DNA of 28,351 nucleotides. Origin: Actinomortierella ambigua. Taxonomy: Eukaryota; Mortierellomycota; Mortierellomycetes; Mortierellales; Mortierellaceae. The stretch lies in assembly GCA_016098155.1 (NCBI GenBank), contig JAAAJB010000465.1, forward strand, positions 1 through 28,351, in the 5' to 3' direction. A program made the position numbers and the translations under genes. Each line of letters starts with the position of its first letter. Position 1 is the stretch's first letter. The notes below the pieces were generated by a model. The model was given only the letters and a program-made list of their open reading frames with translations. It had not been told where the DNA came from and did no database searches. This document shows positions 1 through 9,672 of the stretch, one piece after another.

Positions 1-281
1 TGAAGGAACTCAAACAGCTTGTCCGGAACAAGATTGCTCCCGAGTTGAACCTCGGTCATAGCGATAGTCCCGTCAAGTCCAAGAAAACCACCGAAGCAAC
101 TTCGTCGTCGTCGTCGTCGGAACCATCAGCATCAGCAGCAGCATCATCCGCAACAGCAGATGCACCATCCACCACAGCCAGCGCGGTCCCTGACGGACCA
201 GACAGCAGCACCAGCAGTAACGATAACAACAACACAGCTCCAGTAGTACCTGGAGAGAAGGAATGTACAACATGCCTGTAA
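1..281 (+). CDS. C-terminal part of an unrecognised protein with Ser/Ala/Thr-rich tail (5' truncated by window edge)
   Basis: An open frame runs from base 3 to the TAA at 279-281, about 92 codons. It begins with a helical-looking, charged segment (KELKQLVRNKIAPEL) and then becomes a low-complexity tail rich in Ser, Ala, Thr and Asn, including a six-Ser run. It ends in KECTTCL. The last Cys pair is not a CaaX box, because no Cys sits four residues from the end. The frame is open to the window edge without needing a start, so this should be the 3' end of a gene lying mostly to the left. It is convergent with the TEA factor gene, with 239 bp between the stop codons. I do not recognise the family, and the low-complexity tail gives no functional clue. 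Confidence 0.5.
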   Translation, partial: KELKQLVRNKIAPELNLGHSDSPVKSKKTTEATSSSSSSEPSASAAASSATADAPSTTASAVPDGPDSSTSSNDNNNTAPVVPGEKECTTCL

Positions 282-520
282 ATACTTATAAAATGAGAAT
301 ATTTGAAATAACACAAAAAAAAGGGGGGGCTGGTATCTATCGTGATACTTTTTTTTTTGAATGTATTGTTTGTATATTTTTTTTGTTGTTTTATGTTGTG
401 ATCAAAGGCTAAAGAGTACAGAATGAAGGGTTTGTGTTCATGTTCGTGTTTCGTGTTCGTGTTTTGCTTTTTTTTTTTTTTTTTTTTTTGTGTTTGATTG
501 TTTTGCTGTGCAGTTTGGAC
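282..520. other. Shared 3' intergenic region of two convergent genes
   Basis: This 239-bp interval lies between the stop codons of the left-hand + gene and the - strand TEA factor. It is very AT-rich, with an A/G homopolymer stretch (315-328), T runs (350-358, 377-384) and a long T run at about 470-489. An imperfect repeat of a GTGTTC-like unit spans about 433-465. T-rich DNA on + reads as A-rich on -, and 3' ends with poly(A) signals are expected on both strands. I see no gene here. Confidence 0.5.
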
Positions 521-3500
521 CTAATGCCCATTGCCACTGGCGCCTTGCTGGTGGCGATACGCCGGCGGAGGAGGTTGAATAGGCTGGGTGTGACGAGAAG
601 GAGGTGGTGGTGGTGGTGGAGGAGGAGGCGCCCCCGCTTGGTCTGGGTGGGGTGGTGGTGCAGAATGATGTTGGTATAATAAGCCTTCACGGGGATCCTC
701 ATCCGATAGGCGCTTGCGACGATACGTCGATGGTGCGCCGCCATCATGATTATTGCTATTGCCGTTGTTAGCGTGGTGGTGGTGATGGTGGTGGTGGTCA
801 TGGCTGTGATGGCTCGGGTGATGGCTATCATAGTACCACGACGAGGACGACGTGCGGTCCGAAGACCGGTAAGAGTCGCTGCCTCGATGGTGGCGCGCCG
901 AATGGTGTTGATGGTGATGGTGATGGGGTGGCCCTTCGCCTGCCGGTGCGCCCGCCGCATGAGACGAAGAAGAAGCTGGGTGAGGAGGTGGTGGCGCATA
1001 GTGAGCGTGCTGCTCGCGTGGGGAGGCGTCCGACGGAGCCGAAGTTGGCTGGGTAGATGACGACGATGAATGGTAGGATGATTGGTTCCATGTCGAAGCC
1101 GAAACCGCCGTGTTGGATGATGAAGAAAGGGTTCTCGCCCGAGGCGCAAGAGCAGCACTCGATGACGGCCGATAGCCGCGTGGAGGGTGGTCAGACTCAA
1201 ATCTATCGGCGTAGCGCGAGTATGGCGAGTACTGCGATGGCGGTGGCGGTGGTGGGTCATGTCGTGAGTAGTGCATTGAAGGTGGTCCACGGTGCTGGTG
1301 ATGGTGGTGGTGATGATGGTGATGGCCATGCGGCCCTTGGTGAGGGTGATCATCATACTCCGGGCGCCTTCCCCCTCTTGAGGTGGATGGCTGTGTTGGG
1401 CGAGAATGGTGGTGTCTTGCCTCTCCTGCTCCTCCTGCTGTTGCTGCTGCTCCCCCTCCTCCTCCCCCTCCACCAGACTCGGACCAGGTCGACGCCGAGG
1501 TAGACGGCGACCGAGAGTCATACCGATCCTTGGCCTCGCTCACTGTTGTCTCGCTTGTCCACGACGACTTTCGGCCCGCCAAAAGAGCCGCCGCTGCCAT
1601 GTGTGTACTATCCGTCAAGATGCTCGACTCGACTTCGCCGCTCCCCCGACCAAACGAATATGCAACAACCAAAAGGGGCGTGGTTGTGTTTGGGTCTCGA
1701 ACGCGACTAGATGCACGCCGTGGAGAATGCGGCCGGAGCGACTGCACTTCTTGCTCTACCGAAGATGAATCTTCATCCATGTTTTCGTCCGTTGGCTCAA
1801 TGCTCTCAAACATCTACAAGTTCAAGTTAAAGAGATGCACACACAATGAATTCACGAGAACCATAAACAGCAAGAACAAATAATGACAAACAACAATAGA
1901 TGGAGGGTAGAAGCGAGGATCGCACGTGCATAAATCAACCGCCTTCGGTCCTCCACACAAAAAAAAAAATTCACCCCGACCCATACCTGTACAATGGCCA
2001 AGTTATCCAAGGCCGAGTTGAGCTGGCTCGAGTCCTTCAGGTTGTGCAGACCTTTGAGAAAGGAAGTCAAAAAGTCGTTGACAAGCTCAAAGGTGTAGAT
2101 GTATCGGCCTTGGTGAAATGCAGCATGCTGTAGCTCCTTGACCTCCAGAACCTTGTCGCCAAATGAGTAGATCATGGTGCTGCACTCAACCGCCATCCTT
2201 GCTCTAGATTGAAATATGTTCCTGCTAAGAATGATGGAATCTTCTGAGAGCAGCCCAAGCCTCAAGTTGAACTATCAATAAAATAACAACAATGTGCGCC
2301 AATGAATTAGGGTTTTTTTTGCTTTTTCAAAAATAACAAGTCTCGATCTTCAGATTAGCCAGAGTATGTGAATTCTTTTTTTACCTTGTGCTTGAGGAAG
2401 AGGCATCGGTTACGCATGTAAAGGTGGTGTAAGTTTGGGAAGCGATAGGCATTGATGGTCGAAATGTCTTGGTACGGCAGATCGTCGCGGAAGGGGTCTG
2501 TCTGTTCTACAATGGCTTTTTCCTCTGGTTTGGGCTAAGTGGAGGGGCGAGACATGGTACCAAATAGGAAATGAATCTCGAACACAAATTAGTTATCCCA
2601 TCTGGGTCTAGCTGGTTCTGGACCCGGGGCCCTTCTATGGAAGTTTTCAAATGCAAAATAAAATAACAGGCTTGGTGTTCAACCTTGTCGAGGGCAAAAA
2701 AAAAACATACCTCGCCACTTTCGGTGTCTGGAATCATCTGCTCGGCGTTGATCCGACAGAGACATGGCCAGAAAGGATAAAACTGACTCTGGTATGACCG
2801 AGCTGCCTCATATCCCTCTTGGCTTGGTCGTCGGCCTCGGAAGATACGAATGTGGTCGCGGTTAACAATGTCTGTTTTCATTGCATGGGGGCTGTGATGC
2901 GGTGGTCGCGGTGCTGGCTCATCTCTGGAGTGCCTTGGCTGTGGTGGCAGTGATGGAGGCAGTTCGTGGCCCCGCCGAAAGTCTGGGGGGAGATGTTCTG
3001 CCGACATTGCACGATGGTGACCGCCTACATACCCAGGTGAAGGGGAGAAGCGAGATCGCTTATATGGCCGGTAGTCATCGTGGTAGGGTTCGCTCATGCT
3101 GGAGCTGTGACCGGGTGGGGGAGACGATCGTGCCGAATAAGGGCTTCTGTTGGCGAGGGCCATGTCTCTACTATACTGTCGCTCCCGTTGGGCAGAGTAG
3201 CCATGGTGGGATGGGCGGTGGTCGAGAGAGTGGGCAGGGGAATGGTGACTAAATGACTCTCGACAGAGCCCACGCTCCGCCGGCGGTTGTGCAGAGTGCA
3301 AGGACGGCGAGGTAATGCGGGCTGTGGAGGCGTGGGTGGAGTGAGGGAATGGGCGAGGAGAGCTCTGTCCAGGCTGCCAAGGATCATTCCATCCCCGCCC
3401 CAGTATTGACTCTACGATCGCAATGTCATTGGCGTCTCCACCCATGCCTTCCGACAACAGCTCCATGACTATTGAAGGAGAGAATAGGAAAGGGAAAAGA

Positions 3501-4171
3501 GTCTGTCAGTATTGAGGCGTGATTTTCAGTTTTAGCGTAAATGAAAAATGAAATCAACAAAACGGCGGTGAATGAACCCTCGCTGAGAGGTTCCTACTAA
3601 CAAATTACCCAACAGCAAGAACGATGGGTGCAAAAAAAAACGCCAAAAAATTTATCCAAACTTACTCTCGGGCTCATCTTTGCGAGTGTTCTTGAGGACC
3701 TGAATGTGGGACGAGACCTGTTTCCGTGTGCGCTGTTTGCCGGTCTTGCGGTAAATAAACTCGGCAACAAGCTCGTTGCGTCCTAGACCCCGCCAAGTTT
3801 CAGGGCGAAATTTCATTGGTGGCATAGGATGATCGAAGTTAGCGCTTAATGTTACAGGCGAGATGGCTGATCATGAAGAAAAAAAAAAGGGGGGGGGGAG
3901 GCACAAAGGCAGAGATAGAGAGAGAGATGGATAGAAAGACAGACAAACGCCCTTTCGTCATTGGAGCATTAAAGGGTAGAATTTAGAAGCCTCCGAAAGC
4001 GAGCTTGCGACTTGCTTACTGACAACGCTTACCACATGGTTTACCACCAACAACAACCTTCCGCCGGCCAAGCTTCGGTAATCGCGCCAAGGCTAAAATA
4101 TAAAGGAATAGCATACGCAAGACACACAATTAGTGTCCAAACCAGCAGAAAACATAGCAGTATACTTGACC

Positions 4172-4221
<50 letters not shown>

Positions 4222-4348
4222 GTATGTGTGTCTGAGAGAGCGTGAGAGAGAGAGGGAGAGAGAGAGTGTGTGTGTGTTTGTGTGTGTGTGTGTGCGAGGG
4301 GAAGAGCTTACCTTCAAGAAACGCATCCTCAACATCTTGTGGCCACAC
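521..4348 (-). CDS. TEA/ATTS-domain transcription factor with TEAD-type YAP-binding-like domain (seven-exon core)
   Basis: Exons, read on -: 4348-4312, 4092-4033, 3782-3666, 3468-2711, 2534-2385, 2271-1987, 1813-521 (TAG-free to the stop at 521). All six introns are GT-AG, 113-250 bp, and every junction keeps frame. Exons 1-3 encode one continuous TEA DNA-binding domain: VWPQDVEDAFLEALARLPKL, then GRRKVVV, then GRNELVAEFIYRKTGKQRTR with the hallmark KQVSSHIQVLK. The 758-bp exon adds a Ser/Pro/His-rich linker with a basic YKRSR patch. The next exons resemble the YAP-binding domain of TEADs: STMIYSFGDKVLEVKE, a QGRYIYTFELVNDFLTSFL segment, SALDNLAIVQ, and TPLLVVAYSFGRG as the last strands. A 360-residue tail of His, Ser and Pro runs follows. 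Family members (TEAD, Scalloped, AbaA, Tec1) bind CATTCC-like sites in the nucleus. The target genes cannot be told from sequence. Confidence 0.85.
4175..4296. repeat. Compound (GA)n-(GT)n microsatellite
   Basis: An almost pure GA run (4175-4222) leads into interrupted GA and then GT repeats to 4296. It lies in the intron between the first and second TEA-domain exons, only 15 bp from the splice donor of the first one, on the sense strand as (CA)n/(CT)n. Confidence 0.9.
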
Positions 4349-4773
4349 CTGATTTGTTCAAACATTTGAATTTCGGAAATTGTTTTGATTTCGGACGAGT
4401 TCAGCCGCCGTGGAATGCGAGTCGACAGAGACGGATGTATGAGCATGTGTGGGATAAGGAGAAAGAGGGGAGACAGACGTGAGAAAGAAAGAGAGCACTA
4501 GAGTTAGTTTTTAGACGTCAAGCCAGTCGGGGCATTTCCTGAGATTAAGAGCTGTGAACCCAAAACTCTAAACTGAAAGATATCGGCGCGTGGATGGGGT
4601 GGCCCTTTTTTTTTTTTTTCTTCTCACTCTCTTTTCATTCATTGTCTCTCTCTCTCTTCAACTCCTTGCTTCTCCACGGGTTGAGCTCGGCTGGAACCAA
4701 GTGGTTCACAGTGGATAACGAGATTCCGCCCTGGCCGCACTTGTATGCAGCACCTCCCGTTCACAAAGCACAT

Positions 4774-4832
4774 TTCTCTCTCTCTCTCTCTCTCTCATAC
4801 ATATACACACACACACAAACACACTCTCTCCT
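4774..4832. repeat. (CT)n followed by (CA)n microsatellite
   Basis: CT repeats at 4775-4796 pass into CA repeats at 4804-4824. This is one of the few places in the putative giant intron where the + strand, rather than the - strand, is pyrimidine-rich. Confidence 0.85.
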
Positions 4833-5094
4833 CATCTCACTTCACATTCCCCACCCCTTTGGGTATTTCTCTATGCTCTCTTTTTTCTCTCTCCTATCTT
4901 TACATTCCTCACAGGGTGGTGGCGGTGGTCGCGAGATTGCCCTCACAGTCTCTCCCCCCCGCGTTTTCGTATCCTCAAAGATGATGAAAAAAGGAGCCAC
5001 CCGCAGCCTCTAAAAATGGTGCCACATGCACATAGCTCTGACGAATAAGCAAGGGTATCTCAAAATGTTACAATGCGCGTGATGTGATGTATAT

Positions 5095-5117
5095 GTGTTG
5101 TGTGTGTGTGTGTGTGT
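5095..5117. repeat. (GT)n microsatellite
   Basis: Uninterrupted GT dinucleotides. It is a short Z-DNA-prone alternating purine-pyrimidine tract inside the putative intron. Confidence 0.85.
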
Positions 5118-5304
5118 ATGTGCTGTATCTGTGTGTTCAGATACATATTTGTGTGGATGCTCGCATGTACGAACAGATGACATGGACCATTCCTGGAACG
5201 ATCCGCACAACCCAAAAATAATAAAAAGTATCTCCTGAGTCCAACCCAACCCAACCGCAATCATCCCAAAAGGGACGAAGGGGGGCACAAGCAGCAAAAG
5301 ACAA

Positions 5305-5370
5305 TGAAAAGAAAGGGAAAGAAAGGAAAGAAAGGGAAAGAAAGGAAAGAAAGAAAGGAAGGGGAGGAAA
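5305..5370. repeat. 66-nt homopurine tract with a 19-nt tandem duplication
   Basis: Every base on + is A or G from 5305 to 5370. Within it the 19-mer at 5312-5330 (AAAGGGAAAGAAAGGAAAG) is repeated exactly at 5331-5349, so the tract grew partly by tandem duplication. Confidence 0.85.
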
Positions 5371-6358
5371 TAAAGAGAAGGAAAAGAAGCTGGGATCCGA
5401 GCGCGCGCCCTTCCCCCCTCCTCTGCCCCTCCACCGTCACCATCACCATCACGATGGTCCATTTCAACCATGGACTTAAACTCGTCTCGAAAGAGCCGGG
5501 GAAGGTTGATTCACATGCAGACATGTACACAAACGCACACATACACAGCAGTTGCTGTTGTCGGGTCTCGAAGAAGAGGGAAGGGGGGGGGAGGGAAAGA
5601 GAGTGAGAACCAACAAGGATGAAAAAAAAAAAGAGGCAGAAAAATAAAACACGTAATGCAGTACCGATCTCCTCATCGGCCACCATCTAATTCGCCCCTT
5701 TCGACAAAGCAAATAGGGGAAACAGGGTGCACCAATGTGCTGTTGAAACGCGGCACAGATGATGATGTATAATTGATCACCATGTCGAAAATGTGAAGTG
5801 AAGGGGGAGGGAAGGTGGCAGTCGAGAGTGACAGAGTGACAGCGAGAACGTGAAAAAGAGAGCGATAGAGAGACAAGAAAGGAGCTGGAAGGGAAGGAGC
5901 GAGCAGAGGGAGGGAAGGAAACAAAAAGAAGGAGGGAATGCCAAAAGGTCCACCATTGACACCAAACAATACACAAACAACAACAACACACAAATCGGTC
6001 AAGGCGCAAGGATCAGAACGACATTCCGCAAAGGGCGAACGAGAGAGAGAGAGAGGAGAGAGGAGGAGAGGAGAGAGTGTGTGTGTGGTGTGTGTCGTGT
6101 TTGTATATGGGGAAAAAAAGGGCTGTCCCTGTAAATCTTGATAGAGACACAGACACACACTTAAAATGCCTTGCCCACCATGTCGGCATGTATGCTGTGG
6201 TCGGATTAGAGCATTCAGTGAGAGCGCTCGAAGGCCCCAAAGTGGAAGAAGGGAGAGAAAGGAATGGGCGTTCTGATGAAATGGGCGCCACATAGTTTTC
6301 CGTTTTTTGTCGGGAAATGACAAAAGATAATGGAGGCCAACAAGTTGCCCTGACCGCA

Positions 6359-6368
6359 TTGTTGTTCT

Positions 6369-6399
<31 letters not shown>
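6359..6399. repeat. (TTG)n trinucleotide repeat
   Basis: TTG/GTT repeats with one interruption near 6367-6370. On the - strand it reads as CAA and could encode poly-Gln or poly-Asn in an open frame there, but the surrounding frame is not otherwise gene-like. Confidence 0.85.
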
Positions 6400-6480
6400 C
6401 GCTGTCTTTCGCCTCCTTCCCTCCGTCTCGCATTTTGAATCATCCGCCTTTCAGCCATGGCCATTTTTGTCTTTTGCTCT

Positions 6481-6550
6481 TTTTTTCATTCCTTCCTTCC
6501 TTCCTTTCTTCCTTCCCTCTTTCCTTCCATCCTTCATCCCTTCCTTCCAT
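6481..6550. repeat. (TTCC)n-like pyrimidine tract
   Basis: Degenerate TTCC tetranucleotide units, polypyrimidine on +. This is opposite to most of the surrounding region and marks a local reversal of strand asymmetry. Confidence 0.8.
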
Positions 6551-6822
6551 TGCTTTGTGAGGTGCTTCCGATGCCTCGACTCAATACCCCGTGATCATGG
6601 CCCTGAACACAGTGCTAAGCAAAGCAGACAAGCATAATGGCCACAACAAACAAATGGCTAGGTGCATGTGGCATTGCGGGCTGATTGCGACAGTAGAGAT
6701 GGACGAACAGGGGATGTGAGTGGGGGAGGGGAGCATGAAATTGTGGTCTCTTTTTTCTTGTCCACAAGTGCTGAGAAAATGTGAACGACTGGCGGGCGGG
6801 AGGTAGAGAGGGAGAGGCAGAA

Positions 6823-6865
6823 AGAGAGAGAGAGAGAGAGCGCTGGAGAGAGAGAGAGAGAGAGT
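6823..6865. repeat. Interrupted (GA)n microsatellite
   Basis: Two GA runs separated by a short CGCTGG interruption, within a wider purine-rich stretch from about 6780 to 6975. Confidence 0.8.
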
Positions 6866-7380
6866 GAGGTGGAGAGACAGTGAGGTAGAGAGTGAAGTAG
6901 AGTATGACAGAGAGCGAGAGAGAGATAGAGAGATGAATAGGGAGATGAAGAGAGAGAGGATGGATAGAGTAAGGAGAGGGGACGAGCACCCCCAAAATTA
7001 TCCAGAGATGTGCGACAGTCGTACTTGCGAGTCATGAGAGGAGGTATCTGAGGAAAGCATGCTGTGTTTCGAGGGTGCTGATGTATCTGGCGAAGGGCTG
7101 GATCGACGATGGGTTGGTGTATGGCAAGGTGAAGTGGAAGGGATGGCAGGAGGACATAGCCACATGCCAAGCAACTGTCGGAATGGATACAGAGGAGAGA
7201 AAAAGTAAAGAGAGAGAGAGAAGAGAGAAGAAAGAAAGTGAAAGAGAGAAAAAAATGAGAGAAAAAGGAGAAACAGAGCAAAAGAAGTCAAAAAAGGGAG
7301 AAGAGCGATGGGATTAAAGACAAGGACACACAAGTAGTAGATATTGGTTCATTGTGCTGTTCATTGTGCAAGTGCCAACA

Positions 7381-7403
7381 TGTGTGTGTGTGTGTGTGTG
7401 TTT
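7381..7403. repeat. (GT)n microsatellite
   Basis: GT dinucleotide run inside the putative giant intron, just upstream of the longest homopurine tract. Confidence 0.85.
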
Positions 7404-7469
7404 GTATGTGTGGAGGGGAGATGCAGAGGAAGGGAGGGAAAGAGGGAGTAAGAGAGAGGGAGAGGGAGC

Positions 7470-7556
7470 AGAGAAAAGAGAAGGGGGGGAGAGAGAGAGA
7501 GAGGGAGGGAAGAAGAGGAAGAGGAAAAGAGGAAGAAAAGAGAAAGAAGGGAGGAA
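7470..7556. repeat. 87-nt uninterrupted homopurine-homopyrimidine tract
   Basis: All bases from 7470 to 7556 on + are purines, including a seven-G run and a (GA)n core. It is flanked by several hundred bases of nearly pure purine sequence (about 7200-7310 and 7410-7650). Such tracts can form intramolecular triplex (H-DNA). On the TEA gene sense strand it is an unusually long polypyrimidine tract. Confidence 0.85.
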
Positions 7557-7764
7557 TATAAGAAGTGAGGATGAGAGGATGGAAGAGGAACATTGGAAAG
7601 GGGGAGAGAGAGACAAAGACAGATTGAGTGAGAGACAGAGGGAGGGAGTGAGTGAGAGGGAGTGAGGGTGAATGAGTGAAGTAAGTGAGTGAATAACCGA
7701 GCGAGCGGTGGATGGTGGGATGAATGGGGGTAGTGGGGGGAGGGGGGAATCTGGAGTACCGTTA

Positions 7765-7803
7765 CAGCAACAGCAGCAGGCAGCAGCAGCAGCAGCAGCA
7801 GCA
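7765..7803. repeat. (CAG)n trinucleotide repeat
   Basis: CAG/CAA units followed by an essentially pure CAG run. No gene-like frame extends from it, so it is treated as a non-coding microsatellite rather than a poly-Gln coding segment. Confidence 0.85.
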
Positions 7804-8497
7804 AAAGTACGTCGAGCGACCCAAAACGAGACAATGGACGACAAGATGATGGATGGGCACAACAACAACAACAACAACCCAGAAGAGACAGGATGCAGGA
7901 GAAAGAAGGAAAGAAAAAACAACAGGTGGAGATAACGTGGGATGGGAGACTATACGAAGCGTCGATTGAATACATATTGTCGATTCAGTCAATATCCAAA
8001 GAAAGATGTAAAGCGTGTGCAACCAACAGAATAGTTTGTATTGTTGCTGTCGGGCCCGAAAAAAAAAAAAGGCGGATGGGGATTGGAGAAATGGAACCCA
8101 AAAAGGCACCACCCACCCACCCACCCAACCCAAAGACAATAAGAAACTGGCAGGCGGATAGAGAGAGAATGAGAGAGAGAGAGAGCAAACAAATAACAGC
8201 AAGAGATCCTCTCTCTCCTCCCCCCCCCCAGTCCAGAGCCCGAATGGAAAAAGTACCTCTCTGTTTCTATCCCTCTACCTTATTCTCTCTCACTCTTTTT
8301 CTATTCAGCACGAAAGTGGTGAAATGGGCGATAAATGACCCTCAACGCACGATTCAGGTACGGATCGCGAGCGTCGGGGCATGTGATCGTAGCCTTTGTA
8401 GGTAGGTGATAAACACAGGTGACAAAGTGTGCTGTGCAAATGAGAGGATAAAAACCAGCGAGAAAGGCAGAGAGAAAGAGAGAAAGAGATAGAAGGG

Positions 8498-8500
<3 letters not shown>

Positions 8501-8532
<32 letters not shown>
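8501..8532. repeat. (GA)n microsatellite
   Basis: Pure GA dinucleotides, about 120 bp inside the putative intron from the end of the N-terminal TEA-factor exon. On the sense strand it is (CT)n. Confidence 0.9.
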
Positions 8533-8539
<7 letters not shown>

Positions 8540-8656
8540 GATAGAGAGCACTAACAACATCCCCTGTGTGGCTCGTCTCATCCAACCAATTCGACACATA
8601 CAAACACACAGCAGCGGCAAAAATGCGTACAATCAACATCAAAACACTCCACCTAC

Positions 8657-9025
8657 CAGTTCTTTATCTTGTTTGGGCTTTTGAACGGGCATGGTTGGCG
8701 ATGGGTAAAATCGTTCCGGCGCTGACTGAATTGTCAGTGGTGGTGGTGGTGGTGGTGGAGAATTTGCGCCAGAAAAGGGCGATGTCACTGTCGAGGGTGG
8801 CGGAGGGAGTTGGCGTTGCTCGCCTGGATCGGACTCGGTCAGTGGTGGTTGAGACAGAGGGGAATGTGGAGTAATATAAAGAGGAGATGGAGGAGAGGAA
8901 GGAGAACGAGAGAACGACGAAGACAGCGAATGGGTAGACGGATCAGAAAGGGGCATATGTGAGCCGCATCTGCTGGGATCGGCGAGATGGATATGTGTCG
9001 GTAGAGGTGGCAGAGACACGGACAT
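8657..9025 (-). CDS. Probable N-terminal exon of the TEA factor
   Basis: On the - strand an ATG at 9025 opens 123 codons of Pro/Ser-rich, transcription-factor-like sequence (starts MSVSLPPLPT, contains a seven-Pro run, ends PVQKPKQDKEL). It ends at a GTAGGT donor (8656-8651) in phase 0. The first recognised TEA exon also starts in phase 0 after a CAG acceptor, so the join reads KQDKEL-VWPQDVEDAF, which matches how a basic/charged stretch usually precedes the first TEA helix. With this exon the whole model is 3,069 bp, an exact multiple of three, giving 1,022 aa with the TEA domain at about 124-195. The surrounding DNA is microsatellite, while this patch is not. Uncertain points are the start codon and whether other exons lie between. 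Confidence 0.5.
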
Positions 9026-9406
9026 GCGCGCACAAAGTGTTAAGGTAGCCAGGATAAAATGATAAAATAAAAGAGAGATTCAGGGTCGGAGTGGTGGAGG
9101 TGCACGTAGGTTGGTCAGTAGGCGGGCGAGATGTTTGTTTGGTTGGAATCCAAGATATGGGGATGGCAGGACTTGGAATGGGAGGCGAAATGTGTGGAAA
9201 AATGAAGAGAACGAGCAAGCACAGTGATTGTTGTTGGTACAAGGGGGAGTAAGAGTAGGAAGCGAAGAAGGAGGAGGTAGGAGGGGAGGAGGAAGAGGAG
9301 GCAGGAGCAGGAGCAGGAGCAGCAGTAGGAGATAAAAGGGAGAATGAAAGAGAGGATTGAGAGCAAGGGATGGAGGATTGAGAAGATGAAGAAGATGAAG
9401 AAGAAC

Positions 9407-9438
<32 letters not shown>

Positions 9439-9584
9439 AGACGATGAAGTGGAGAGAAGGAAGAGACACGAGTGGAGATAAATGAGTAGGAGGAAAAAAG
9501 AAAGGGGAGGGGGTGAAAGGGGGAAAGAACAAGGCAATGAAGATTAAAAGTAAAATAAGGGTTGGAAAGACATTTGAGCATATA

Positions 9585-9630
9585 GAAGAGAGAAAGAAAG
9601 AAAGAAAGAAGAAAAGAGTTTAAAGAAAGG

Positions 9631-9667
<37 letters not shown>
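9585..9667. repeat. (GAAA)n and (GA)n purine repeat
   Basis: GAAA tetranucleotides at about 9590-9612 and a pure (GA)n at 9637-9666. They lie upstream of the presumed start of the TEA factor and are CT-rich on its sense strand. Confidence 0.85.

Positions 9668-9672
<5 letters not shown>

Larger units (their letters stand above)
4349..8656 (-). other. Putative 4.3-kb intron packed with microsatellites
   Basis: Between the GTAGGT donor at 8656 and the CAG acceptor at 4349 I find no convincing coding sequence on either strand. All long open frames here are Ser/Leu or Arg/Glu translations of (CT)n or (GA)n. The sense (-) strand is strongly pyrimidine-rich almost throughout, with reversals at about 4600-4950, 5400-5470 and 6360-6560. 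The other introns of this gene are 113-250 bp. If the upstream exon is wrong, this stretch would instead be promoter and 5' leader of the TEA gene. Confidence 0.45.

Noticed and set aside
409..1521. 370-codon open frame on - with long Arg/Thr/His stretches
   Set aside because: It overlaps the last TEA-factor exon in another frame. Its length comes from triplet-repeat DNA that is open in several frames, while the chosen frame continues TEAD-like sequence.
5673..6464. 263-codon - strand frame with a Gln run (MAMAERRMIQNARRREGG...)
   Set aside because: The Gln run is a (TTG)n microsatellite, and the rest is Ser/Leu/Phe translation of pyrimidine repeats. It has no splice logic connecting it to the TEA exons.
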